Part shown: piece after piece, positions 43,989 to 53,362 of the stretch
Position numbering within the stretch: position 1 is the stretch's first letter
Layout: each line of letters starts with the position of its first letter
Source: Myxococcus qinghaiensis
GTDB taxonomy: Bacteria; Myxococcota; Myxococcia; Myxococcales; Myxococcaceae
Assembly (NCBI RefSeq): GCF_024198215.1
Contig: NZ_JAKCFA010000043.1
Location: 1 to 63,005, forward strand
DNA length: 63,005 nt
Direction: 5' to 3'
The notes under the pieces: model-generated
The model's input: the letters and a program-made list of their open reading frames with translations, nothing else
Told to the model about the DNA's origin: nothing
Databases searched by the model: none
Translations under genes and position numbers: made by a program

Positions 43989-44012
43989 CTTCGCAGGGGC
44001 CCAGGAGCGAAG
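43989..44012. repeat. Hairpin repeat element, copy 2
   Basis: The same inverted arms as at 43244 (CTTCGC at 43989-43994, GCGAAG at 44007-44012), 16 bases before the ATG of the membrane protein at 44028. The two copies flank the segment with the small hypothetical gene and the lipoprotein gene. Confidence 0.65.
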
Positions 44013-44027
44013 TAGCCTGCGGCCCAC

Positions 44028-45536
44028 ATGAGAACGCGGTCCCTCCTCCTTCCCGGTCCAGCGGCCCTGGCGGCACTGGTGCTCACCGTGCGGCTCGGGA
44101 TGTCGCCGCTCAAGAACTTCGACCTGTTCTTCCACCTCGCCGGTGGACAGTTCGTCTTGAAGAACGGCTTCAGCCGCATCGACCCTTTCAGCGTCACCGG
44201 CACCGCCGGCTGGGTCCCCCACGAGTGGGGCTTCGGCGTCCTCTGCGTCGCCCTGGTCCGCTGGCTCGGCGCCGCCGGGCCCGCCCTCCTGGTCGCAGGT
44301 CTCGTCGCGCTCAACCTCATGCTCCTGTGGACCGTCCTGGAGCGCGCGGCCTCCGGCCGGCGTGGGTTGCTCGCCGTGGCGACGCTCGCGGCCCTCCTCG
44401 TCGTCTACGCCCCCACGTGGCCTCAAGAGCGCCCCTACCATCTGGGGCACCTGCTCTTCACCCTCGCGGTGCTCGCCATCCAGTCCTGGCGCGCCGGCAA
44501 TGACCGCATCCTCTGGGTGTTCCCCTTCCTCGGCGCCGTCTGGGCCAACGTCCACGGGAGCTGGCTCCTGGGACCGGCGCTGCTCGGCGCCACCGCCGTC
44601 GGCCAGGCCCTCGACGAAGGCACTCCGGAGTCCCGCCGTCGCTCGCTGCGCGCCATCGGCTTCAGTGTCGCGGCGTTCCTCATGGCGGGACTGGGGCCGG
44701 ACGGGCTCAACATCTACCTGTATCCGCTCCACCACTCGCTGCTGCCGTCCACGCAGACCATCGTCGAGTGGCGCCCGCTCAACCTGGACCTCGCGTCGAG
44801 CTGGGCGTACCTCGCGCTCGGCGGCGCGGCCTGCTTCGCCGTGGGACAGGCCCGCGTGCGCAAGGTGGCCATCCTCCTCCCGGCCTTCGTGCTCGGCCTC
44901 GCCGCCATCAAGGTGCAGCGCCACGCGCCCTTCGCCGCCGTGCTGCTGGCACTCGCGCTCCTGGAGCATGTCGCGTTGAGCCGGGCCACCGCCGTGGCAG
45001 CGGATGCGCCGGTCGGCGCGTGGAAGCGCTTCTGGGCGCGGTTCGATGAACTGACCGCCGGATGGAGTGAGAAGGCCGGCGGCGCGCTCTGGCCGACGCT
45101 CGCCCTGCTGGGGCTCGTCCTGATTCATGCGCAGAGCCCGCTGCCGTTCGAGCAGGGCGTGAAGCGCTCCGTCATCCCCATCCCGGTCTTCGAGGCGCTG
45201 CGCAAGCACCCTCCGGGCAAGGTGCTCAACCCCTTCGTCATCGGCGGGCCCATCTCGTTCTTCGCGGGCGCCGACTACAAGGTGTTCATCGACAGCCGGA
45301 ATGACCCGTTCCCCATGTCGGTCCACGAGGACTACGACAAGCTCGTCTGGGGTGAGCCCGGCTGGGAAGAAGCCCTGACCCGCTATGACCCGGACTACCT
45401 GCTCTGGGACATCGAGAACCCTGGCAACATCCTGCTCGACAACCTGAAGGTCCTCGGTGGCTGGCGCGAGGAGGCACGGGACGGCAACTACGTGCTGTGG
45501 ATTCGTGAGCGCACCACCGCGACGGGCCACCCATGA
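44028..45536 (+). CDS. Polytopic membrane protein, glycosyltransferase-C-like
   Basis: 502 residues with about ten hydrophobic helices up to residue 380 and a soluble C-terminal domain (ADYKVFIDSRNDPFPMSVHE, YDPDYLLWDIENPGNILLDN). The early motifs NFDLFFHLAGGQFVLKNG and PHEWGFGVL resemble membrane proteins annotated as GT-C or dolichyl-phosphate-mannose-type transferases. No catalytic proof. The stop overlaps the next start (ATGA), so the two membrane proteins are co-translated and probably work on the same cell-surface glycan. Confidence 0.75.
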   Translation: MRTRSLLLPGPAALAALVLTVRLGMSPLKNFDLFFHLAGGQFVLKNGFSRIDPFSVTGTAGWVPHEWGFGVLCVALVRWLGAAGPALLVAGLVALNLMLLWTVLERAASGRRGLLAVATLAALLVVYAPTWPQERPYHLGHLLFTLAVLAIQSWRAGNDRILWVFPFLGAVWANVHGSWLLGPALLGATAVGQALDEGTPESRRRSLRAIGFSVAAFLMAGLGPDGLNIYLYPLHHSLLPSTQTIVEWRPLNLDLASSWAYLALGGAACFAVGQARVRKVAILLPAFVLGLAAIKVQRHAPFAAVLLALALLEHVALSRATAVAADAPVGAWKRFWARFDELTAGWSEKAGGALWPTLALLGLVLIHAQSPLPFEQGVKRSVIPIPVFEALRKHPPGKVLNPFVIGGPISFFAGADYKVFIDSRNDPFPMSVHEDYDKLVWGEPGWEEALTRYDPDYLLWDIENPGNILLDNLKVLGGWREEARDGNYVLWIRERTTATGHP

Positions 45537-48097
45537 CAGGCCGGCGGCGGGACGTACGAAAGGCGGGGCTCGCCGTGGTGGGCCTCGTGGCGATGCTCGC
45601 CTTCGCCTACAGCCCGGTGCTGCGTGGAGAGCTGCTCGCCGGGCGCGACGTGTTCCGCATCTTCTTCCCCGACTCCGCCTTCCTGCTGGAGTCCCTGCGC
45701 GCGGGAGAGCTGCCCTTGTGGACGCCCTACCTCCGCCTGGGCCAGCCCTTCGCGGCCACGCTCTACTCGCAGGTGTTCTATCCACCGCGATGGGTGGCGG
45801 TGCTCATCTCCGGCCCCATCGTCTCGATGACGGTGATGCACGTCGCGCACGCGGCGCTCGCGGCGTTGGGCATGTTCCTGCTCGTCAGGAGGCTGCGTGC
45901 CTCGTGGCCCGCGTCGCTCGTCGCGGGAGCCATGTTCGGCCTGTCGCCGATGATGACGGACCTGGGCATCCAGCAGAACGTCGTGGACGCGGCGGCGTGG
46001 AGCGGGTTCATCCTCCTCGCCGCGCATGACCTCGCGCATCGGCCTGGCCCCGGTCCGCTCTCGCGCCTCGCCATCTTCTCCGCGCTGTCTCTCTTCGCTG
46101 GCTCGCCCGAGACCACCCTGTGGCAGGGAATCGTCGCGGTGCTGGTGGCACTCCTCACGGATACGTCGGGGCGTCGAACTCCTGAAGGAACTTCGGCGAC
46201 GCGTGGACTGACTGGCCCAGCGGCCCTTGCCACAGCCTCGGCGCATCGCGCCGAAGTCGCGCAGCCGAGCCTGCCTCCGTTCGACTCCACCCCGGAGCCG
46301 CCGAAGGAGGGCCATCGAACACAGCTGACCGCGAGGCTCCCGAACACGGGGCTCGAGCAAGCTCGGGCCACCGACCTTCTCGAAGAGCGCGGCACGGCAG
46401 CGGGGCCCCCATTGGCGAGCAGCGAGGCGCGCTCCCACAAGGTTCAACTCCACGACGTCCCCACCGCGGACGCGCCTTCAAGCTCGCGCGACACGAGACT
46501 CCGGGCCCGAGGGCTCGCCGTGGCACGCGTCACCGGTGGCTTCATCCTGTCCGCCGTGCTCGCCTCGGTGGCCTTGTTCCCGACGGCCGAGTTCGCTCGA
46601 AACTCCCTGCGCTCGCAGCGTGGCTGGGCCGAGCAGCTCGCATGGTCCGTGTCCTGGCCGCAGGTGTTGTCCTCCGTGTGGCCGCTCGCGGACTGGCCTC
46701 GTGACAGGTACTGGGGCGAGGACCAGTGGTTCATCCTCAACCTCTTTCTCGGCACCCTGCCCTGCGCGCTCGCCATCGTCGGCGGACTGCATGGCCCTCG
46801 TCGCGCACGGCCCTTCGTCGTGGGCGCACTGGCGCTGGTGATGCTCAGCCTGGGCCGCCACTTCCCGCCCTCGGCCTGGGTCCTCCAGTCCGTGCCGCCC
46901 TTCTCCCTCTTCCGCTACCCAGCGAAGTACTTCGTGGGCGCGGCCTTCTGCCTCGCGGTGCTCTCCGCCTTCGGCCTGGATGCCCTGGGACGCCTCGCAC
47001 GCAAGCTGCCTCCTTCTCGACTCAAGGCCGCCATCGCCTTCGTCGCCATGGGCGCCGCCATCGCCGCCATCGGCCCCCTGGTGCGAATGCTCCCCATGCG
47101 CGCCTCCGCCGAGGCCGGTGCGCCCTGGGTGCCCTTCGCACTGGGGCTCGCCACCCTCATCCTGTTCCTGCTGCCCTGGTCCTTCGCGCGCCCACGTCGC
47201 GTCCGTCATGGACTCGCGGCGCTCGCCGTCCTCGAACTCGCCGCGGCGCACTCGCTGCTGGGCATTCCCAAGTACACACCCTGGGACTCACTGCGACAGC
47301 CCTTCTCCTTGCGCGCCCTGCTGCCCCAGCCCTTCCAGGGGCGCATCAGCGCGGACATCGAAGGCCCCGAGGACCCCACTCGCGCGGTGGTGACGAACAC
47401 CATCGAGCGCAGCCTCGACCGCCTGATGCCGAACCGCTTCGTCGAGGAGCGCCTGCCCGCGCTCGAAGGCTACGGCGCTCCCGAGCCCATGCGCTCGGAC
47501 CGCTTCCACCTCGCCGGAGAGCGCAGCGTCTATGACCTGGCCGGCGTCACCCACTACCTCCGCCAGGGCCCGCCCCCGTTCGAGGACCTGGAGCTGCTCC
47601 ACCGGGCCGAGGACGGCACCACCCTGTCCCGCTCACGCACCGCCCTGCCCCGGGCCTTCCTCGTCCAGCGCGCCCGCGTCGTGACGGATGACGAAGCCCT
47701 GGAGGCGGTGCTGGATGCGGACCAGCCCTTCCGGGAGATTGCCTTCCTCGCCTCGGGCGAGCCCATCGACCGTCCCGAGTGCGAAGGCTCCGTGCGGACC
47801 TCCAGCAGCGGAGCCCAGCACCTGGCGCTGGACGTAAGGGCCTGCGACGACAGCTACCTCATCGTCTCCGACAGCTACTACCCGGGATGGCGCGCGACGG
47901 TGGACGGCAAGGATGTGCCCATCCACCGCGCGGACCACTCGCTGCGCGCCGTGCGCCTCTCACCCGGTGAGCACCACGTCCGCTTCGACTACACCCCGCT
48001 CAGCTTCCGCGCGGGACTCCTGCTGTCCCTGCTCGGCTGGGCGGGGCTCGGCTTCGTGTGGCTCAAGGCGAGACGTCGTCCGCTCGCCCGTGAGTAA
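45533..48097 (+). CDS. YfhO-family membrane protein
   Basis: 854 residues with about 12 helices. The N-terminal motif GRDVFRIFFPDSAFLLESLRAGELPLW-like and the C-terminal soluble domain ending SYYPGWRATVDGKDVPIHRAD-like are hallmarks of the YfhO family, which is linked to glycosylation of lipoteichoic acid and surface glycans. Residues about 208-323 are a low-complexity, hydrophilic insert between membrane helices (TDTSGRRTPEGTSATRG to SSSRDTRLRARG) that I do not expect in the family. Coupled to the preceding membrane protein by ATGA. Confidence 0.82.
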   Translation: MTGRRRDVRKAGLAVVGLVAMLAFAYSPVLRGELLAGRDVFRIFFPDSAFLLESLRAGELPLWTPYLRLGQPFAATLYSQVFYPPRWVAVLISGPIVSMTVMHVAHAALAALGMFLLVRRLRASWPASLVAGAMFGLSPMMTDLGIQQNVVDAAAWSGFILLAAHDLAHRPGPGPLSRLAIFSALSLFAGSPETTLWQGIVAVLVALLTDTSGRRTPEGTSATRGLTGPAALATASAHRAEVAQPSLPPFDSTPEPPKEGHRTQLTARLPNTGLEQARATDLLEERGTAAGPPLASSEARSHKVQLHDVPTADAPSSSRDTRLRARGLAVARVTGGFILSAVLASVALFPTAEFARNSLRSQRGWAEQLAWSVSWPQVLSSVWPLADWPRDRYWGEDQWFILNLFLGTLPCALAIVGGLHGPRRARPFVVGALALVMLSLGRHFPPSAWVLQSVPPFSLFRYPAKYFVGAAFCLAVLSAFGLDALGRLARKLPPSRLKAAIAFVAMGAAIAAIGPLVRMLPMRASAEAGAPWVPFALGLATLILFLLPWSFARPRRVRHGLAALAVLELAAAHSLLGIPKYTPWDSLRQPFSLRALLPQPFQGRISADIEGPEDPTRAVVTNTIERSLDRLMPNRFVEERLPALEGYGAPEPMRSDRFHLAGERSVYDLAGVTHYLRQGPPPFEDLELLHRAEDGTTLSRSRTALPRAFLVQRARVVTDDEALEAVLDADQPFREIAFLASGEPIDRPECEGSVRTSSSGAQHLALDVRACDDSYLIVSDSYYPGWRATVDGKDVPIHRADHSLRAVRLSPGEHHVRFDYTPLSFRAGLLLSLLGWAGLGFVWLKARRRPLARE

Positions 48098-48103
48098 CGG
48101 ACC

Positions 48104-48871
48104 TCACGACTCCACGCCGTTGCGCTCCGCGTTCGCCACGAAGGCGTCGCGCAGGTACGCCGAGAGCCCGGGCTTCACGCTGTCGATGTTCTCCGTGAAG
48201 CGCGAGTCACTCACGTACATCTCCCCGAGCCCCCGGTGGATGACGTACGAGCACGGGTAGAACCACTTCGAGATGTACTGACGATGCGCCTCCGCGAGCG
48301 CCAGCACCTCGGGCTCCGTCGGCGCATGACCTGCGCCCAGGTGCTCCGCGAGCGCCTTCATGAGCTGGTCCCCCTCCGCCTTGAGCGTGCTCCAGTCCTC
48401 CTTCTTGTAGCGCGAGGTCCTCCGAGCCGACTCCTTGTAGGCCTCCGTGTCGCCCCAGCGCTCATTCACCTCGGCCTCGTACTTCGAAGGGTCGAAGTCC
48501 CCAAACGCCTCGAACATCTTCTCGCCGTCCATCGTCTTCCCCTGGTCCAGTGCGTCCAACGCCGAGTCCACGGCGTGGCGGAGTGCGTCCAGCCGCGAGG
48601 CCCGCTCGGACAGCAACTGCCGCTGCATGAGCAAGGCCGCGCGAAGGTCGAAGCGAGAGTCATTCAGGATGCGGCGGATCTCCTCCAGCGGGAAGGCCAG
48701 CTCCCGGAAGAAGAGCACCTGCTGCAACCGCTCCAGGTCCGCCTGGGTGTAAAGCCGATACCCCGCCTCGCTGCGCCCGGAAGGACACAGCAGACCGAGT
48801 TCATCGTAGTGATGCAGCGCCCGAACGCTGACCTTCGCCAATCGGGCCACCTGGCTGACCGTCAGAGCCAT
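48104..48871 (-). CDS. MerR-family regulator with TipAS domain
   Basis: 255 residues. MerR winged helix at the N-terminus (TVSQVARLAKVSVRALHHYDELGLLCP, then GYRLYTQADLERLQQVLFFRELAF), a dimerisation coiled coil, and a C-terminal TipAS-like domain (about 130-255: WGDTEAYKESARRTSRY, then ADHRQYISKWFYPCSYVIHRGL-like, then MYVSDSRFTENIDSVKPGL). TipAS domains bind drugs such as thiopeptides. It probably activates a resistance or efflux gene, but no obvious target is adjacent. It may regulate itself. Confidence 0.9.
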   Translation of the reverse strand: MALTVSQVARLAKVSVRALHHYDELGLLCPSGRSEAGYRLYTQADLERLQQVLFFRELAFPLEEIRRILNDSRFDLRAALLMQRQLLSERASRLDALRHAVDSALDALDQGKTMDGEKMFEAFGDFDPSKYEAEVNERWGDTEAYKESARRTSRYKKEDWSTLKAEGDQLMKALAEHLGAGHAPTEPEVLALAEAHRQYISKWFYPCSYVIHRGLGEMYVSDSRFTENIDSVKPGLSAYLRDAFVANAERNGVES

Positions 48872-48974
48872 CTCTCTTCACCTCGGATGAGATGTCTAAG
48901 GCCTCACGTCGCGTGAGGGTCAACCCCTCCCGACGTCGAGACGCCGCGAAACGAGCGGGCAGCCTGCCTCGGGC

Positions 48975-49877
48975 TCACTCGCCTCGCGCCACGTCGGGCG
49001 GAGCGTCCACGGGAGGACGAAAGACATACAGCATCAGCGAGGCCCCCTCCGCCACGCGCACCGTCGCGTCGCGCCGCAGCACCCAGAGCTGGCCAGGCTT
49101 CGCGGGGCGCTCCTCCGCCGCCGTCAGGGAACCCGCGCCCTCCGCCACATAGGCGATGACGGGCTCCGCGCGCGTGGCCTTGAGGACGTGCTCTCCCTTG
49201 GCGAGCACCACGCTCGACATCTTCCCCTCCAGCGCCGGCAACGTCTCCACCGCCACGCCACCGGCCTGCTCGGCCAGCAGCACCAGCGCGCGGGTGGGCG
49301 CGTAGGTGAAGGGCTCCGGCCCTTGCGCCAGTCGCGGGTCCGTCGGCTCGATGTACAGGTTCCCGTCGAAGCGCGGAGTCGCGAACACCAGGTTGCCCAA
49401 CATCTGGTCCTCCGAGCGATTGAACCACGCGTGGCCGGTGAAGGGCTCGGAGGCAATCAGCGCGCCGGGATGATGCGTCCCGCGCCGCTCCGCCAGCGCG
49501 CCCTCCCTCCCCCAGATTTGATGCACCTCCGCCTGCCCCGCGACGATGACGGTGGCCTCATGCGTGCGACGGTGGATGTGCAGCGGACACGCCTGCCCGC
49601 GCCCCATGACGTGCAGGTGCACCGTGGCGGTGTCCGAGAAGAAGAAGGTGTCGGAGACATCGGCGGCGTCGGGGTTCTTCTTCGCCAGCGACTCGAAGAC
49701 GGCGGGCACGTCGAAGACCTCCACCTCCGGGTCCTCGGGCACCGTCATCGCGCGCTTCACGGCGAACAACACCGCCAGCAAGAACACCGTCAGCACCAGC
49801 GACAGCGTCCGGTACAGCACCACCCGGCGACGCAGCATGGCGGAGTCCATGGAGGTGGAGTCACTCAAGGGGGCCAT
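48975..49877 (-). CDS. Membrane-anchored cupin-like protein
   Basis: 300 residues from the ATG at 49877; an upstream start up to 49976 cannot be excluded. One membrane helix near the N-terminus (VLYRTLSLVLTVFLLAVLFAV), then two cupin-like modules: VHLHVMGRGQACPLHIHRRT with metal-type His residues and GQAEVHQIWG in the first, GEHVLKATRAEPVIAYVAEG in the second. Probably periplasmic, ligand unknown. It is upstream of and on the same strand as the MerR gene (103 bases), without clear linkage. Confidence 0.7.
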   Translation of the reverse strand: MAPLSDSTSMDSAMLRRRVVLYRTLSLVLTVFLLAVLFAVKRAMTVPEDPEVEVFDVPAVFESLAKKNPDAADVSDTFFFSDTATVHLHVMGRGQACPLHIHRRTHEATVIVAGQAEVHQIWGREGALAERRGTHHPGALIASEPFTGHAWFNRSEDQMLGNLVFATPRFDGNLYIEPTDPRLAQGPEPFTYAPTRALVLLAEQAGGVAVETLPALEGKMSSVVLAKGEHVLKATRAEPVIAYVAEGAGSLTAAEERPAKPGQLWVLRRDATVRVAEGASLMLYVFRPPVDAPPDVARGE

Positions 49878-50023
49878 CCTGGACTTCGCGTCGCGCTCCC
49901 GGCCACCTGCACGGCCGCCGAGCACGAGCGCACAAAGAAACATGGCGGGGCCCTCGATGAAGAGGACTCCCGCCACGTGAGCAGAGGCACCGCCGGAAGG
50001 CGACGCCTCCGAGACATGAAAGC

Positions 50024-50281
50024 TTAGTAGGCGTTGTTCTCGCCGAAGCTCTTCATGGTCTTCTTGTTCAGGGCGACGTTGGAGCTCTGGCCGTCGTTGG
50101 CGACGTTGGAGTTACCCGCCAGGGCCGCCGCGGAGGCGCCGAACAGCTTGCGAATGTTGTCGCCGAACAGCGTCACGACGCCGATGGCGGCGATCGCGAT
50201 GAGGGCAACGATGATGATGTACTCGGTCATGCCCTGACCACGAGCCTTGCGGAGCTGGTTCTTCTTCGAGATCGCCTTCAT
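50024..50281 (-). CDS. Flp-type (type IVb) pilin
   Basis: 85 residues from the ATG at 50281 (AGGAGA upstream). A basic leader (KAISKKNQLRKARGQ) precedes the prepilin site G-MTEY and a hydrophobic segment (IIIVALIAIAAIGVVTLFG), followed by a small polar tail. This is the Flp/Tad pilin layout; a Tad prepilin peptidase should cleave after the Gly. No tad assembly genes are within the window, so it must use a machine encoded elsewhere. Confidence 0.85.
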   Translation of the reverse strand: MKAISKKNQLRKARGQGMTEYIIIVALIAIAAIGVVTLFGDNIRKLFGASAAALAGNSNVANDGQSSNVALNKKTMKSFGENNAY

Positions 50282-50446
50282 GGAAGTCTCCTGGGGGTTC
50301 AGAACGGGAAAGACACCCTGTTACTCGGGGTTGAAAGGCACAGTACGGGAGATCCCACCTGCACCTCCATCCGTCATCGGGAGGATGGGGCCAATCCCCT
50401 GTAATTCCCGGCGGATAGGCCTTTTTCTCAGCGTTTGGAAGGCCGC

Positions 50447-53317
50447 TCAGGGGCCAACCGGGGCCGCGACGGGGGTTTTCGGGGGGGCGCACGCCGAGGC
50501 GGGGAGAGCATCGCACAGGTTGCGCACGGCCCGTGCGAGTTCCGCGTCGGCCGGGAACTCGGCGGCCACCTGGCGGCCCAGGGCCAGCGCGGGGACGGCG
50601 TCCACCGGGGTCCACACCGTCCGCGTCGCCCAGGCCCGCTCGGCGACGAGCTTCAGGTACGCGGCGATGAGCCCCGGCTCCCGCCCGCCCTTGGCCACCT
50701 CCGGCTCCAGGAGCTGCGCGGCCAGCGTCAAATCCTTCTGGGCCAGGGCGGCCTTGCCCAGCGCCACCGTCGCCTCGCGGTTGTCGGGGTCCACCGAGCG
50801 CCACAGCGTGGCCACGCCGCGCACCAGTGGATCATTCGCCGCGTGGTAGCGCTCCATGTTGCGGTACAGCCGCGCGGCCTCCTCGGCCGTGGGCGGGTGC
50901 GTTCGCAGGTAGTCCTCCAGGAACAGGCGCGAGCCCCCTTCCGGAGAGCGGCGCTCGTCCTTCACGCGCACGTCGATGTTCGCCACGAAGAAGGCGATGG
51001 GAGATGCGTACTCCAGCAGGTTGTGGTCGTCCGTGTTGATGGGGCCCGGGCCCGCGAAGGCGAGCTGCCCGTCCTCGCTGTGCACCTGCTTGGACAGGAG
51101 CGCGAAGACATCCGTCAGGCCCACGCGCGCCATGTCCGCGCGCACGTCCGGCACCGCCATCCGCTGGGCCAGGCGCTCCGCGTCGAAGGCCAGCGGCTTG
51201 CGACTGGCCACCAGCACCAGGTCATGCGGCCCCAGCCACGTCGTCGCATGCGGGAAGGTGTCGCGCAGCGTGCGGACCACCAGCCGGATGAGCTCGTCGT
51301 TGCTCTCGTAGGTGTGAATCCACTGCACCAGCACGCCGTCGTCCGCGAGGTGCCGGTCCACCGTCTGGAAGAAGTCCCGCGTGAAGAGGCCGGACACGCC
51401 CGCCACCCACGGGTTGGAGGGCACGCTCACCACCAGGTCGTACTTGCGGTCGGCCAGCGCCATGAACGTCTTCGCGTCGTCGATGTGCACGCGCGTGCGC
51501 GGGTCGTCCACCGCGTTGCGGTTGTCATCCTTGAACAGGCGCGCCGCGTCGATGACGGCAGGCGCAATCTCCACCATGTCCAGGCGCTCCACCGGGTGCG
51601 CCAGCACGCTGCCCGCGGTAATCGCCGCGCCCGCGCCGACGAGGAGCACGTTCTTCGGCTCGCGCGGGTGCAGCAGCGCGCCCAGGTGGCCGGCAATCAC
51701 CTGCGTCTCCACGTCACTGCCGTTGGAGGCGTCAATCTTCCCGTTGAGCTTCATGAAGCGCAGGTGGTCCTGCGGGTAGTCGGCCACCATCACCGTGGCG
51801 AAGGTGTCGTCCCGGTAGAAGATGGGGTGGATGTTCTTCTCCGTCTCCTCCACCAGCTTCGCGTAGCTCTCCGGCGGCTTCTGGTGGGAGCGGATGGAGG
51901 CGATGCCCGACAGCCGGACGGACCAGCCGCTCATCCCGCCAAGGACCACCGCCGCCAGGAGGGCCGCGGCGCCCACCGGCCACAGCGCGCGCACGGGGCT
52001 GGCGGGACGATTCGGCAGCGCGTGGAAGGCCAGCGCGGCGGCGGCGAGGTTCGCCACCACGCCCGCCACGAAGTTGCCCTCCATGCCCCACCACGGCATC
52101 AGCACCAGTCCGCCCAGCGCGGAGCCGGTAATCGTGCCCACCGTGTTCCAGAGGTAGACGCCGCCCAACTCCCGTCCGACTTCGGACACCTTCGCCGTGG
52201 CCACGCGCGCCGCAGCGGGGAAGGCCGCGCCCATGAAGAAGGTGGGCACCAGCAGGACGAGGCAGCAGAAGCCAAACGTCAACAACTGGAACAAGGGCCA
52301 GGTGTCCACCGAGCGCGTCATCATCCACTGCGCCGAGCGGAACAGGTGCGGCAGCCGCACGTAGAGCGGCAGGGCCACGCAGAGGCTGGCCACCAGCGCC
52401 ACCTGCATCTGCGCGTACAGCTTCAGCGAGTCCGACTTCTGCGCGCGCGTCATCAGCCAGAAGCTGCCCAGGCCGATGCCCAGGATGAACGCGGTGAGGA
52501 TGAGCGTGAAGGCGTACGTGGACGCGCCCAGGACGATGGACAGGAGGCGAATCCAGGTCACCTGGTACAGCATGGACGTGAAGCCCGACAGCGCCACGCC
52601 CACCAGCGCCGCGCGCACCGCCACCCGGGGATAGGCCAGGTTCGCCGCGCCCTCCGACACCGGCGCGGCCTGTCCCGGCGCCAGCGCGGGAGGATGCCTG
52701 CGCGCGAGCAGGAGCGCCGCCACGGCCAGAAGCAGGTTCAGCCCCGCCGCCAGCTTCGCCGAGGCGGACAGGCCCAGCACCGGCACCAGCTTCGTGCCCG
52801 CGATGAAGACGCCCAGCGCCGCGCCCAGGCTGTTGACGGCGTACAGCCGCGCCAGCTCCCGCTGCACTCCGGACAGGCTGTCCGCGAAGTGCCGCACCAG
52901 CGCCGGCAGCGTGCCGCCCATCAGGAGCGTGGGCACCACCAGCGACACCGCGGCCACCAGCAGCCGGGGCCCCACGCGCCACCCATCCGGCACGCCGGGC
53001 GCCACCGCCAGCCACAGGGCCCCCAGGGCGTCCAGCACGTACGGGAAGGCCAGCGCGTACAGCGCCACGCCCAACTCCAGCACGCCGTACAAGGCCAGCG
53101 GGCTCTTCACCCGGTCCGCTGTCCGCCCGAAGACAGATGCGCCGAGCGCCAGGCCGCCCATGAAGGTGGCGAGCACCACGGCATGCGCCTGCCCACTGTT
53201 GCCCAGGACGTTCCCGAGATACTTGGACCAGACCAACTCGTAGACCAGCGCCGTACCTCCTGAAAGGAAGAGGAGGACGGCCACAAGGTTCTTCGGGAAA
53301 CGCGCGATGAGGGACAT
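50447..53317 (-). CDS. Fused membrane transporter-like and spermidine-synthase-like protein
   Basis: 956 residues from the ATG at 53317. The N-terminal half has about 14 membrane helices in an MFS-like arrangement (GGTALVYELVWSKYLGNVLG, ATFMGGLALGASVFGRTADR). Residues about 500-740 are a spermidine synthase-like Rossmann domain (NVLLVGAGAAITAGSVLAH, MVEIAPAVIDAARLF, YDLVVSVPSNPW). The last 200 residues are helical, TPR-like. This fusion is common in bacteria as a predicted polyamine or fused-methyltransferase protein; the substrate is unproven. It is divergent from mrpA with a 45-base gap. Confidence 0.85.
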   Translation of the reverse strand: MSLIARFPKNLVAVLLFLSGGTALVYELVWSKYLGNVLGNSGQAHAVVLATFMGGLALGASVFGRTADRVKSPLALYGVLELGVALYALAFPYVLDALGALWLAVAPGVPDGWRVGPRLLVAAVSLVVPTLLMGGTLPALVRHFADSLSGVQRELARLYAVNSLGAALGVFIAGTKLVPVLGLSASAKLAAGLNLLLAVAALLLARRHPPALAPGQAAPVSEGAANLAYPRVAVRAALVGVALSGFTSMLYQVTWIRLLSIVLGASTYAFTLILTAFILGIGLGSFWLMTRAQKSDSLKLYAQMQVALVASLCVALPLYVRLPHLFRSAQWMMTRSVDTWPLFQLLTFGFCCLVLLVPTFFMGAAFPAAARVATAKVSEVGRELGGVYLWNTVGTITGSALGGLVLMPWWGMEGNFVAGVVANLAAAALAFHALPNRPASPVRALWPVGAAALLAAVVLGGMSGWSVRLSGIASIRSHQKPPESYAKLVEETEKNIHPIFYRDDTFATVMVADYPQDHLRFMKLNGKIDASNGSDVETQVIAGHLGALLHPREPKNVLLVGAGAAITAGSVLAHPVERLDMVEIAPAVIDAARLFKDDNRNAVDDPRTRVHIDDAKTFMALADRKYDLVVSVPSNPWVAGVSGLFTRDFFQTVDRHLADDGVLVQWIHTYESNDELIRLVVRTLRDTFPHATTWLGPHDLVLVASRKPLAFDAERLAQRMAVPDVRADMARVGLTDVFALLSKQVHSEDGQLAFAGPGPINTDDHNLLEYASPIAFFVANIDVRVKDERRSPEGGSRLFLEDYLRTHPPTAEEAARLYRNMERYHAANDPLVRGVATLWRSVDPDNREATVALGKAALAQKDLTLAAQLLEPEVAKGGREPGLIAAYLKLVAERAWATRTVWTPVDAVPALALGRQVAAEFPADAELARAVRNLCDALPASACAPPKTPVAAPVGP

Positions 53318-53362
53318 AAGGGGACAGCGCGGAACCTTACTCGTTATGTTCGGGACCCACCA

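Noticed and set aside
50435..53263. A 942-codon open frame on the plus strand
   Set aside because: Antisense to the membrane/spermidine-synthase fusion; His/Arg/Gln-rich composition typical of shadow frames in GC-rich DNA.
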